Source of the DNA: Hyphomonadaceae bacterium UBA4763
GTDB lineage: Bacteria; Pseudomonadota; Alphaproteobacteria; Caulobacterales; Aquidulcibacteraceae
Assembly (NCBI GenBank): GCA_002403455.1
Contig: DHHV01000072.1
Span: 46,530-61,540 of the forward strand
DNA length: 15,011 nt
Reading direction: 5' to 3'
The notes below the pieces were generated by a model, which had not been told where the DNA came from, searched no databases, and saw nothing but the letters and a program-made list of their open reading frames with translations. Made by a program: the position numbers and the translations under genes. Positions within the stretch are counted from its first letter, which is position 1. Every line of letters begins with the position of its first letter. Positions 7,310 through 14,992 of the stretch are shown piece by piece.

Positions 7310-8134
7310 TCACAAGCCAAGCAAAGCGAGGCCGCACGAATCGGCCAACGCTCGAGTGTCGTTGGGCGGGGCAAGCAAACCTTTGCCCGCCTCTAAGCCA
7401 ATCGCTGTCAGGCCCGCTCCTTGCGCGCCACGCACGGTTTGCGGCCCAATGACAGGCATGTCGAGGCGCAAATCTTGCCCGGGCCGCGCCATTTTCACCA
7501 ACACGCCGCCGGGCCGAGAACCGTCGGGATGTTCGCTGCGCCACTTCGCAACGCGTGACAATACCGCATCGGTTCCTTCTTGCGCTTCCAGACCCAGCAC
7601 CAATCCTCCAGAAACGATGCAAGCCTGACCCACATCAAAAGCGCCCAATGCGCGCGCTACCGCCATACCGCGCTGAAGATCGTCCATCACGGGTGGGCTT
7701 GCTGGAATGGCGCCAATTTGACCGGCTCTCGCCACCAAATTGGGCGCAACATCCGCCACGCTACGGACGCCAAAACCCTCGTCCTCAAGCGCCTCGATCA
7801 AAGCTGTCAAAATTTGATCATCGCCTGCCATCATTTTGGGAGCGAGCCTTGAAAATATTTGGGCGCCGCCCGCGTCAAAGGTCAATTGCGACGATGACGG
7901 GCGGCGCAGATATCCCAGGACCACGAGGTCGCGCACCCCTGCTGCGCGCAGCGCGGACTTGCGGGCGTCCCATTCCCCAAGGCTAAATGAATGTGCGGCC
8001 AACGCGGCGAGAGACGGTTCGGTGATGCCGGCGATTGCAGAGACCAATAGATGTGGCGCTTCGGCAGCAACAATGCTCGGCAGCGCGCCGCCCGCCGCAA
8101 TCAAGCCCACCCGACCAAACGCGCCGTTAGTCAT
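7310..8134 (-). CDS. lpxI: UDP-2,3-diacylglucosamine pyrophosphatase LpxI (DUF1009 family)
   Basis: LpxI hydrolyses UDP-2,3-diacylglucosamine to lipid X and UMP, the fourth step of lipid A synthesis. In most alphaproteobacteria it replaces the unrelated LpxH. The 274-residue product opens with RVGLIAAGGALP, the family's N-terminal signature. The C-terminal domain contains MARPGQDLRLDMPVIG at about 215-230, with Asp221 and Asp225. Asp225 falls at the same number as the essential aspartate reported for the Caulobacter enzyme. I chose ATG 8134, which overlaps the end of lpxA by eight bases and places the signature at the usual distance. A GTG at 8167 is in frame but would add 11 residues and lacks a better ribosome binding site. 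Its place between lpxA and lpxB is the standard alphaproteobacterial arrangement, and the overlap suggests translational coupling with lpxA. Confidence 0.94.
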   Translation of the reverse strand: MTNGAFGRVGLIAAGGALPSIVAAEAPHLLVSAIAGITEPSLAALAAHSFSLGEWDARKSALRAAGVRDLVVLGYLRRPSSSQLTFDAGGAQIFSRLAPKMMAGDDQILTALIEALEDEGFGVRSVADVAPNLVARAGQIGAIPASPPVMDDLQRGMAVARALGAFDVGQACIVSGGLVLGLEAQEGTDAVLSRVAKWRSEHPDGSRPGGVLVKMARPGQDLRLDMPVIGPQTVRGAQGAGLTAIGLEAGKGLLAPPNDTRALADSCGLALLGL

Positions 8135-8909
8135 CCGGAAAACATAGAGCCCGCTCAGCGTCGACACGGATGAAATCCAGTATTTCGCGGATTTCTGGGT
8201 GGGCGGTGTAAAGCAAACTCGCCTCCTCCAAACGCTCCTGGAACGTGCCCTCGTGCGCGAATAACGCCCGATAAGCAGCGCGCATTTGGTGGATTGTCTC
8301 GCGCGAAAAACCGCGCCGTTTCAAGCCGACTATATTCAATCCCGCCAGCCGCGCTGGATTGCCGACGACCATCCCGAACGGGATCACGTCGCCGTTGACG
8401 ACCGCCCCTTGCCCCAGAAACGCGCCGCGCCCAATGCGGGTATGCTGGTGCGTGATCGCCGCGGCGCCAAAATTGACGTTATCGCCAACAAGACTATGGC
8501 CGCCGACACCGGCATAATTGGTCATGATAACGTCATTGCCCAAGCGACAATCATGGGCGACATGCGCGCAAGCCATGAAGAGCCCTCGGTCGCCGATCCG
8601 AGTCGCGCCGTCGCCTAAAGCGGTGCCGGCATGCATGGTGACATGTTCACGCACGATGCATTTTTCGCCGAGGATTAGCTTGGCGCCGGTTTTATCGGCG
8701 CGGATATGCTGTGCCGGCGCTCCCAACACGGCAAACGGAAACACTTCGCAGCCCGCGCCGAGCGTCACATCGCCCATCAAGGTAACGTTGTTATGCAGTC
8801 GAACCCCTGCCCCGACCTTGGCGTTGGCGCTGATGATGCAAAACGGGCCAATGTTGCAATCTGGATCGATCATCGCGCCATCGCCGATGACCGCGGTAGG
8901 GTGGATCAT
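8127..8909 (-). CDS. lpxA: UDP-N-acetylglucosamine acyltransferase
   Basis: LpxA transfers a 3-hydroxyacyl chain from acyl-ACP to the 3-OH of UDP-GlcNAc, the first step of lipid A synthesis, as a cytoplasmic homotrimer. The 260 residues match the family length. The N-terminal two thirds are hexapeptide repeats that form a left-handed beta-helix (IHPTAVIGDGA, then IGPFCII, GAGVRLHN and others). The catalytic His119 sits in CAHVAHDC (115-121), equivalent to His125 of E. coli. The helical C-terminal part begins at GLNIVGLKRRGFSRE, a strong LpxA signature that separates it from LpxD. The ATG overlaps the fabZ stop as ATGA, and the 3' end overlaps the lpxI start by eight bases, so the three genes are likely coupled. 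Acyl chain length cannot be read with confidence. Confidence 0.97.
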   Translation of the reverse strand: MIHPTAVIGDGAMIDPDCNIGPFCIISANAKVGAGVRLHNNVTLMGDVTLGAGCEVFPFAVLGAPAQHIRADKTGAKLILGEKCIVREHVTMHAGTALGDGATRIGDRGLFMACAHVAHDCRLGNDVIMTNYAGVGGHSLVGDNVNFGAAAITHQHTRIGRGAFLGQGAVVNGDVIPFGMVVGNPARLAGLNIVGLKRRGFSRETIHQMRAAYRALFAHEGTFQERLEEASLLYTAHPEIREILDFIRVDAERALCFPDD

Positions 8910-9382
8910 GCACGCGCGCCGGGCATATCAGCGCGAGTGACCGCGAATTCTGCCTCGGCGGCGAGTTTGCCGCCGACGCGCGCCTCCCCACGCAAGCGGT
9001 AAATGTTGAATTTGTGTCCAGAAATCGACACATCGAACTCGATCATCACGCCAGGCTCAATCGGTTTGCGAAACCGCGCGCCATCGACGCCGACCAAAAA
9101 ACACGCATGTTTGGCGATGTCGAGATTAAGCGATTTGGCGATCAATAGGCCGCCAGCTTGGGCCATAGCCTCGATAATCAACACGCCCGGCATGATCGGG
9201 CGGGCCGGAAAATGCCCCTGAAAATGGGTCTCGGTCGCGGTGACCGCCTTGTACGCGCGGATGCTTTCAAGCGGGCGAAAATGCGAAGCCCGGTCGATCA
9301 TCAAAAATGGCCAGCGATGCGGCAGCCACGACATGATCTCCAAGGTGGAGATTTCTTGGTCGGCGATGGAAAGATCGTTCAC
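8906..9382 (-). CDS. fabZ: (3R)-hydroxyacyl-ACP dehydratase
   Basis: FabZ dehydrates 3-hydroxyacyl-ACP to trans-2-enoyl-ACP in fatty acid elongation. It competes with LpxA and LpxD for the same hydroxyacyl-ACP, which explains its place between them. The 158-residue product has the hot-dog fold signature: LPHRWPFLMID near 20-30, then FQGHFPARPIMPGV with catalytic His57, and Glu71 in the following helix (IIEAMAQAGG). The start is a GTG whose last two bases form the lpxD stop (GTGA overlap). An AAGGA sequence lies about seven bases upstream, inside the end of lpxD, supporting this start. At the 3' end the gene overlaps lpxA as ATGA. Confidence 0.96.
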   Translation of the reverse strand: MNDLSIADQEISTLEIMSWLPHRWPFLMIDRASHFRPLESIRAYKAVTATETHFQGHFPARPIMPGVLIIEAMAQAGGLLIAKSLNLDIAKHACFLVGVDGARFRKPIEPGVMIEFDVSISGHKFNIYRLRGEARVGGKLAAEAEFAVTRADMPGARA

Positions 9383-10497
9383 TGCGCATCCTTGATATTG
9401 GAATTCTTGCGGATCGCCTTAGCAAGGAAAGCAACTTCTTTGAAGAAGTCTCTTACCGGTTTTGCGGGATAACCGCCAAAGGTTTTACCAGCGGGGATAT
9501 TATGCATCAGTCCGCTATGGGCTAACAAGGTTGCGCCGGCGCCGATCCGGATATGGTCCTTAACGCCCGCAGCTGCGGCAATAATGGCGTGATCCTCGAT
9601 GACGACGCTCCCCGATATGCCCGCAAGACCCGCAATAATGCAATGACGCCCAATCTGACAATTATGCCCGATCTGCACCAAATTATCGATTTTTGTGCCT
9701 TCGCCGATGACCGTATCGTCAAACAAGCCGCGATCGACGCAGACATTGGCGCCGATGGAAACGTGATCCTGCAAAATGACGCGCCCAAAATGCGGGACGT
9801 CCACCAGATTGGCGGAAGTCTTGGCGAGATTGAAACCAGCTGACCCGATGACGCTGCCTGGGCCGATGCGGACGTTATCGCCGATGATGGCGAAACCGAC
9901 ATAAGCGCTGGGCTCGATGATACTGCGCGCGCCGATCGCAACACCAGGACCGATCACGCAATTGGGGCCGATCCGGCTGTCGGCGCCGATTACGGCATCC
10001 GCGCCGATCACAGCTCCGGGACCGATCTGCACATTCTTGCCGATGCGCGCTGCGGGCGAAACGCCCGTCGCTTCGAACGATTCGCGCGGTTCGGCGATGA
10101 GGCGCGCAGCTTGTGCAAACGCCGCGCGCGGAAATGGATGGAGAATGAAGTTCGGCAACAGTGCGCGTTCCGCCCCGCGGTCGTCATCCTGCACGGATGA
10201 CGATCGACCAGTTCGGGCGATGTCGCCACGGTCGCTCGGCGCAGCTAACAGAGCGGCCGCGATATCAGCCGTGATGATCAACGTAGCGCCACGCGCTGCA
10301 AATAATGCGAGAATGTCAGGCGATGGTCGGCGTTCCGTGAATGCAAGCGCATAGCTTTCAGGCGCTTCGGTCGAACACAAGCCTGCGATCCTACGATCGC
10401 CTGAATAAGTACTTGATCCGAACCTCGCCCCGATAGCGGAGGCTAATTCGCGAGGCGTGATCGCCGGGAGTAAATGATAAAAACGCGGGTCGAGCAT
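9379..10497 (-). CDS. lpxD: UDP-3-O-acylglucosamine N-acyltransferase
   Basis: LpxD adds the second hydroxyacyl chain, at the 2-amino group of the glucosamine, in the third step of lipid A synthesis. The product has 372 residues; family members are commonly near 340. The N-terminal uridine-binding domain (about 1-145) precedes a long hexapeptide-repeat beta-helix (about 147-335) with catalytic His278 in VQIGHNCQIG. The repeats are visible in the DNA as an 18-base rhythm of GCCGAT-type units around 9910-10035. The extra length appears to come from a low-complexity stretch at about 88-110 (GDIARTGRSSSVQDDDRGAE), which contains a DNA hairpin at 10178-10206. I chose ATG 10497 because MLDPRFYHL matches the family's N-terminus. 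A TTG at 10530, directly after the ompH stop, is possible but would add 11 atypical residues. The stop overlaps the fabZ GTG. Confidence 0.95.
   Translation of the reverse strand: MLDPRFYHLLPAITPRELASAIGARFGSSTYSGDRRIAGLCSTEAPESYALAFTERRPSPDILALFAARGATLIITADIAAALLAAPSDRGDIARTGRSSSVQDDDRGAERALLPNFILHPFPRAAFAQAARLIAEPRESFEATGVSPAARIGKNVQIGPGAVIGADAVIGADSRIGPNCVIGPGVAIGARSIIEPSAYVGFAIIGDNVRIGPGSVIGSAGFNLAKTSANLVDVPHFGRVILQDHVSIGANVCVDRGLFDDTVIGEGTKIDNLVQIGHNCQIGRHCIIAGLAGISGSVVIEDHAIIAAAAGVKDHIRIGAGATLLAHSGLMHNIPAGKTFGGYPAKPVRDFFKEVAFLAKAIRKNSNIKDAQ
10178..10206. repeat. Palindromic hairpin element inside lpxD
   Basis: TCGTCATCC (10181-10189), a five-base loop TGCAC and GGATGACGA (10195-10203) form a perfect nine-base-pair stem. 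A G-T pair and two more pairs extend it to twelve base pairs (10178-10206). It encodes about residues 98-107 of LpxD in the apparent insertion of the N-terminal domain. The arms resemble the CGTCATCC...GGATGACG ends of short palindromic repeats that I recall from Rhizobiales-type genomes. Only one copy is evident here, so its identity as a repeat family member is inference. Confidence 0.5.
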
Positions 10498-10530
10498 TGC
10501 GATCCGTCTAAACCCGCGTCTTGCGATCAA

Positions 10531-11148
10531 TCAACGCCGGGGGACGGCGCCAGCGCCGTTTTGCGCTTGCTGCTGCGGCGCAACCTGACGCGAAACAGCA
10601 ATCGCCGAGACCCGCGCATCGAGCCGCGATAGCAATTCGCTGGTGATCTCGTTCGCTGGGTGAGCCCACAATACGTCAGTGCTGCGTAGGACCAGCGACG
10701 GCGAACGCGACTGTAGCACGGCGCCCAGTTCAGTGTTCACTTCTTTCAAGAAAGCTTCCAGCGCCACATTCTGTGTGTATTGGAAATCGCGCGCCAAAAC
10801 TTGCGCGCGTTGCTGCAAGGTGGCTTGCCGGCGTTGCAAATTCTGCAGACGCGCGCGTAATTCTGGGTTTTGTGCGATCACTTCTTGAGTAAGGGTGGGC
10901 GCTTGCGCTTCGATTTGCTTGGTCTCGGCCTCTATTGCATTGCGCTCAGGCTCGACTTCGGCCTGCATTTGCTTTTGAATCGCGTCCAATTTGCCGGTCA
11001 TATCTTTGCCGGCTTTACTGTCTTGAATCAAGCGGTCGTAGTCCACGACGAGGACTGATCCGGCTTGGGCATGAGCGGCTGGCGCTCCAAAACCGAGCGC
11101 GGCTAGCCCAGCTGCAGCAACCGCCAAAGACACCAATAAATTCTTCAT
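10531..11148 (-). CDS. OmpH/Skp-family periplasmic chaperone
   Basis: Skp/OmpH proteins are trimeric periplasmic chaperones that hold unfolded outer-membrane proteins on their way to BamA. The 205-residue product starts with a signal peptide of about 28 residues, MKNLLVSLAVAAAGLAALGF onward, with likely cleavage at AHA-QAG. VLVVDYDRLI then gives the first strand of the family's core. Residues about 50-125 are rich in Glu, Gln, Lys, Arg and Ala in a coiled-coil pattern (ARLQNLQRRQATLQQRAQVL), matching the tentacle helices. The C-terminus ends in a Q- and A-rich tail. ATG 11148 is preceded by AAGGAG with a six-base spacer, better than the longer open frame from 11169. The gene lies between bamA and lpxD, a common position. 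Similarity in this family is low, so the call rests on architecture and context. Confidence 0.88.
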   Translation of the reverse strand: MKNLLVSLAVAAAGLAALGFGAPAAHAQAGSVLVVDYDRLIQDSKAGKDMTGKLDAIQKQMQAEVEPERNAIEAETKQIEAQAPTLTQEVIAQNPELRARLQNLQRRQATLQQRAQVLARDFQYTQNVALEAFLKEVNTELGAVLQSRSPSLVLRSTDVLWAHPANEITSELLSRLDARVSAIAVSRQVAPQQQAQNGAGAVPRR

Positions 11149-11272
11149 GTTACGCTCCTTACAGCTCAATCGCGAGCAACCGTCTTGAGATTCACCCCAT
11201 GGTCATCGAAAGCGGCCCAATTATGGCTTTGCGTTCAACCACTTTTCTAAAGCAAATGCGAGGCCAAAAGCT
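11149..11272. other. Spacer between bamA and ompH
   Basis: At 124 bases this is the largest gap inside the envelope operon. It contains the ompH ribosome binding site AAGGAG (11155-11160, minus strand). Its bamA-proximal end is relatively rich in A and T, and a short AAAGC/GCTTT inverted repeat lies near 11208-11230. I cannot support a specific terminator or -35/-10 pair. A secondary promoter for ompH and the lpx genes would fit here. Confidence 0.4.
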
Positions 11273-13789
11273 TTAAAACCGCGTGCGGGTTGTAAAGCGG
11301 AAACCTTCGGTTTGGTCAAAATCTTCACGGCCCAAAACTTCAGCAAAGTCAAACTGCACCGGACCGAACGGCGAATTCCAGTAGATAGAGATGCCGAACG
11401 AAGAGCGCAGCGATAAGCCGTCATCGACAATCAATTGCGAATTGACCGGGATCGGTAAGCCGTTTGGCCCGATCGCAGTAATCACCCCGCCATTGGCGCC
11501 GGAGGTCAGTTGAACAGCGGGAAGATTGAAATCGCCGGTAAATGGGTTGATGAAGCCGTTTGACAGCGCTGCGCGCAAGATCGCCAAGTCTTCTTCTTCC
11601 TGCTCGACAATGCCGACGGAACCAAATTCGAAGAACGCTCCCGCCGACAGGCCGAAAGAGTCGGGCAAAAACAACGGTAAGCTCACCTCGAAAGAGCCGA
11701 TATAAAACGCATTGCCGCCAACGGCTGACGCGCTCAGCGCATCAACCCGCGACACGACTTCACCGGTGAGGGGGTCAGCCTGCACCAAAAGAACGCGCGG
11801 CCCAAGGCCGGTAATATCAAAGCCGCGAAACTGGTTGCCGCCGCGAATGAAGCGGTCGAAATTGCGCACCGTGTCGCCGCCAAACGGCGTGATATAGCCA
11901 GCGGTTAGATCGAACCGGGCAGTGACGCCCCGGAACAGGCCTCGGAAAAAGCTGGCGCTAAGCTGCGAGCGCAAAAAGCGTACATCGCCGCCAAGACCGG
12001 CAACATCCTGGTTCAATGAGAAACGATAACCCCGCGTTGGGCTGATCGGGTCATTGGTGCGATCAAAGCTATAGGTGTAGCCAACAGAAGATTCCAAACC
12101 GCCTTGGTTGATGGCGGGAGAGATAACTGCGTCAAAGATTGGATTTCCGGTTACAAAGACCGAATTATTGTTCTGCAACCGATAACGCAGCCGCAAGGAG
12201 GAGCGCGCCGTCAACGGAAAACCCGCGCCGATGGTAAAGCCGGTCGCAGTCGTCAACTGGCCCGTTTCAAACAGAAAGTCGGTGCGGGCGGTAAACGCCT
12301 GGAACGAAACGCCGAGATTGCGATCAAGAAAGCGCGGTTCAGTGAAGCTGACGCTAATATTACGTTGCCGTCGACTATTGCTGACCTGCAATTGCAGACC
12401 TTGACCGCGGCCGCCCAAATTGCGCTCGGCGATGGAAACTTGCACGAATAATTGGTCAACCGAGGAAAAACCTGCGGCGACCGCAAATTCACCGGTGGGT
12501 TGTTCTTTGATTTCGACCTCAACCACGGCCCGATCAGGTTGCGAGCCCGGGCGATCGGTGATCTCAACTTCTTCGAAGAACTGTAGACGACGCAAATTAT
12601 TGCGCGAACGGTCCAGCAAAATTCGATTGAAAGCGTCGCCTTCCGCAATCGAGATTTCGCGCCGGATCACCCGATCGATGGTGCGCGAATTGCCGATGAT
12701 CTCGATGCGCTCGACATAAACCCGTGGGCCCTCATTGACGTTAAAGGTGATGTCGACTTCGCGGGTTTCGGAATTATTATTTACTTGCGGTTGAATGTCG
12801 ACGGAAGAATAGCCGGCAATACCAGCGGCAAAAGTCAGCGATTCAATCGCCGTTTCGATTTGCGATCCATTGAAGCGATCGCCCTCCTTGATCGGCAACA
12901 GCGCTTTAAGCCCGATCGGATTGAGCTTTTGCAGTTGAGTCTCAACCGAAACCGATCCCCAATTAAAGCGCTCGCCCTCATCGATCGTAAACGTAACATA
13001 AAAGTCTTTTTGATCGGGCGTCAGCTCCGCGACGGCCGAGAGAACCCGGAAATCGGCATAGCCGCGCTCCAGATAAAATTCGCGCAATTGCTGGCGGTCA
13101 AATTCCAGGCGGTCGGGGTCGTAATTGTCGTTCGATGAGAAAAATTTCCACCAGCGCGATTGCTGAGTGACCAGCACGCCGCGCAAATCGCTGTCTGAAA
13201 ACTTCTTGTTTCCGATGAAATTGATGCCGCGGATACCGGTAGAGGGGCCTTCATCGATCTCAAAGATCAGATCGACCCGGTTTTGGTCGAGCGTCCGAAA
13301 TTGCGGCGTTACCTGCGCAGCAAAGCGTCCAGCGCGGCGATAAACCTGCAATATACGCTGCACGTCGGCCTGCACGCGCGCGCGGGTGAACACGCCCCGC
13401 GATTCGGCCTGCACTTCTTCTTCCAAATCCTCGCGCGAAACCGTTTTGTTGCCTTCGAAAACCACCAAATTGATGATTGGATTTTCCACAACGATGATCA
13501 CGAGATCGCCATTGCGGTTTTCAAACTGCACATCGTCGAATAAGTTCGTGGCCGCCAGCGTCTTCAACGACAAATCGAGCTGGCGTTCGTCAAACGCATC
13601 GCCAGGCCGCACCGTCAGATAAGACAAAACGGTCGCCGCCTCGATCCGCTGGTTGCCTTCGACGAGTATGCGCCGGATAACGCCCTGTGTTTGCGCCTGC
13701 GCGATGGGGGCCGCCACCGTGAAAGACATGGCGCAGCCGGCGGTGATCGCCAACGCGCTGGTCATCATCGTCCGCAAGCAACGCCCCAT
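11273..13789 (-). CDS. bamA: Outer-membrane protein assembly factor BamA
   Basis: BamA is the essential barrel of the BAM complex and folds beta-barrel proteins into the outer membrane. The 838-residue precursor has a signal peptide with likely cleavage at AQA-QTQ (residue 32). Five POTRA domains fill about 36-430. Each opens with a recognisable strand: VIRRILVEGNQRI, INLVVFEGNKTV, GIRGINFIGNKKF, WGSVSVETQ and VERIEIIGNSRTI. The 16-strand barrel follows from about 435, with FRGF (654-657) as the loop-6 motif, equivalent to VRGF in E. coli. The protein ends in phenylalanine, the outer-membrane targeting signal. A late loop at about 725-790 is unusually long and rich in Gly, Asn and Pro. ATG 13789 is supported by GGGGGAG nine bases upstream; a TTG at 13813 in the same frame is less likely. 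rseP ends 36 bases upstream. Confidence 0.97.
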   Translation of the reverse strand: MGRCLRTMMTSALAITAGCAMSFTVAAPIAQAQTQGVIRRILVEGNQRIEAATVLSYLTVRPGDAFDERQLDLSLKTLAATNLFDDVQFENRNGDLVIIVVENPIINLVVFEGNKTVSREDLEEEVQAESRGVFTRARVQADVQRILQVYRRAGRFAAQVTPQFRTLDQNRVDLIFEIDEGPSTGIRGINFIGNKKFSDSDLRGVLVTQQSRWWKFFSSNDNYDPDRLEFDRQQLREFYLERGYADFRVLSAVAELTPDQKDFYVTFTIDEGERFNWGSVSVETQLQKLNPIGLKALLPIKEGDRFNGSQIETAIESLTFAAGIAGYSSVDIQPQVNNNSETREVDITFNVNEGPRVYVERIEIIGNSRTIDRVIRREISIAEGDAFNRILLDRSRNNLRRLQFFEEVEITDRPGSQPDRAVVEVEIKEQPTGEFAVAAGFSSVDQLFVQVSIAERNLGGRGQGLQLQVSNSRRQRNISVSFTEPRFLDRNLGVSFQAFTARTDFLFETGQLTTATGFTIGAGFPLTARSSLRLRYRLQNNNSVFVTGNPIFDAVISPAINQGGLESSVGYTYSFDRTNDPISPTRGYRFSLNQDVAGLGGDVRFLRSQLSASFFRGLFRGVTARFDLTAGYITPFGGDTVRNFDRFIRGGNQFRGFDITGLGPRVLLVQADPLTGEVVSRVDALSASAVGGNAFYIGSFEVSLPLFLPDSFGLSAGAFFEFGSVGIVEQEEEDLAILRAALSNGFINPFTGDFNLPAVQLTSGANGGVITAIGPNGLPIPVNSQLIVDDGLSLRSSFGISIYWNSPFGPVQFDFAEVLGREDFDQTEGFRFTTRTRF

Positions 13790-13798
13790 CACGCAAAA

Positions 13799-13805
13799 CT
13801 CCCCC
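13799..13805 (-). promoter_or_regulatory. Ribosome binding site fixing the bamA start
   Basis: On the minus strand GGGGGAG is followed by a nine-base spacer and ATG 13789. This decides for the ATG over the in-frame TTG at 13813, which has no such sequence before it, and over the GTG immediately before the ATG. Confidence 0.65.
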
Positions 13806-13825
13806 AGGCGCAATTCCGCCGGATA

Positions 13826-14956
13826 TTATGAACCAAAAGTCCGGCCGATATCGCCCCAGGTGACGATAGCGGCCAAAATCAACAAAGCTACCAGACTGAC
13901 GCGTTCGAGACCCGCGCGCAGCTGTTCATTTAACGGACGCCCCCGCGCCATTTCGGCCACGTAGAACAGGATCGCCCCGCCGTCTAGCATCGGCAGCGGC
14001 AACAGGTTCATAAACGCAACCGCAATCGACAGAAAAGCGGCCAATTCGGTTAATCGCACCGTGACGCCAATGACGCCGTCGGCGAGAGTGGCGCTATCTT
14101 GCGCGCCGGCGCGCGCCACGTCTCCTGAAATTTTGGCAATGCCGATCGGGCCGGCGAGACCATCAATCCCGGCCTTGCCGGTCAATAAGCGACCCAAATA
14201 CTCGGCTGTCGCGGCAAATTGCAAAAACGCGCCCTGGGCTCCTTTTAAGAGCGCCGTGAACGGGCCAACGCGATAGGTTTCCGATCGCGGCGCGACGCCG
14301 AGGCGTCCTAGGACCTTACCGGGCGCATTAGGGTCTTCAGCGGCATCGATGCGGATGCGGAACTCTGACTCTTCGCCTTGCGCGCGGGCGACTTGAAAAG
14401 CGACTTCCTCATTCGGTCGCGCCGCGACGATGGCGCGCAATTCGTCGAAGGCGGAGATTGGCGTCCCGTCAATCGCTAAAATTTTGTCGCCCTCGGCAAG
14501 TCCAGCGCGGTCCGCCGCGCTCTCTGGGGCGACGTAGCCCACGATTGGCAACGGACTAATGCGTTGTTCGCCAGCCGTCATCGCCAAAATCGCCAGCAAT
14601 CCAATCGACAACAGGATATTGGCGAGCGGCCCGGCCGAGGCGATTGCGATGCGGCGCAACGGCGATTGCTCTTCATAAAGGCCCTTGGGGCCGTAAAGCG
14701 TGTCGTTATCGGGCGTTTGCGCGGTCGCGAACATCACATAGCCGCCGAGCGGCAAGGCGCTCAAGCGCCATTTGACGCCGCGTTTGTCGGTTCGCTCGAC
14801 CGCCACCGGCCCAAAGCCGATCGAAAAGGCGCGGATCTTCACCCCCAACCAGCGCGCCACCCAAAAATGGCCCAGCTCGTGAATGATGACGACGGTTCCA
14901 AACACAACGCCAAAAGCTGCGATGGCGACGACGAGGCTTTCGATCCAGGCCGGCAT
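13826..14956 (-). CDS. rseP: RseP-type site-2 zinc metalloprotease (M50)
   Basis: RseP cuts substrates inside the inner membrane, typically the anti-sigma factor of an envelope stress response after a first periplasmic cut, and removes signal-peptide remnants. The 376-residue protein has the zinc site HELGH at 26-30 in the first membrane helix and the third ligand in NLLPLPMLDGG at 317-327. One PDZ domain occupies about 132-215 (ADRAGLAEGDKILAIDG); E. coli RseP has two, while a single PDZ is usual in alphaproteobacterial homologs. Further membrane segments lie near 104-127, 305-335 and 350-366. ATG 14956 has AAGGAG ten bases upstream. The gene leads the visible part of the operon, with bamA 36 bases behind, so an envelope-stress protease and the outer-membrane assembly machinery are expressed together. 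The substrate is not in the window. Confidence 0.95.
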   Translation of the reverse strand: MPAWIESLVVAIAAFGVVFGTVVIIHELGHFWVARWLGVKIRAFSIGFGPVAVERTDKRGVKWRLSALPLGGYVMFATAQTPDNDTLYGPKGLYEEQSPLRRIAIASAGPLANILLSIGLLAILAMTAGEQRISPLPIVGYVAPESAADRAGLAEGDKILAIDGTPISAFDELRAIVAARPNEEVAFQVARAQGEESEFRIRIDAAEDPNAPGKVLGRLGVAPRSETYRVGPFTALLKGAQGAFLQFAATAEYLGRLLTGKAGIDGLAGPIGIAKISGDVARAGAQDSATLADGVIGVTVRLTELAAFLSIAVAFMNLLPLPMLDGGAILFYVAEMARGRPLNEQLRAGLERVSLVALLILAAIVTWGDIGRTFGS

Positions 14957-14992
14957 GAACGCACCACTCCTTTATGTGCAGAATATCAATGA

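Noticed and set aside
7180..7640. Open frame of 142 residues on the minus strand across the lpxB/lpxI junction
   Set aside because: It is out of frame with both recognised genes and Arg-rich; lpxB and lpxI explain the region with proper starts and stops.
9900..10035. Tandem DNA repeat of GCCGAT-type units with 18-base period
   Set aside because: It is explained by the hexapeptide repeats of the LpxD beta-helix at the protein level, not by a separate repeat element or array.
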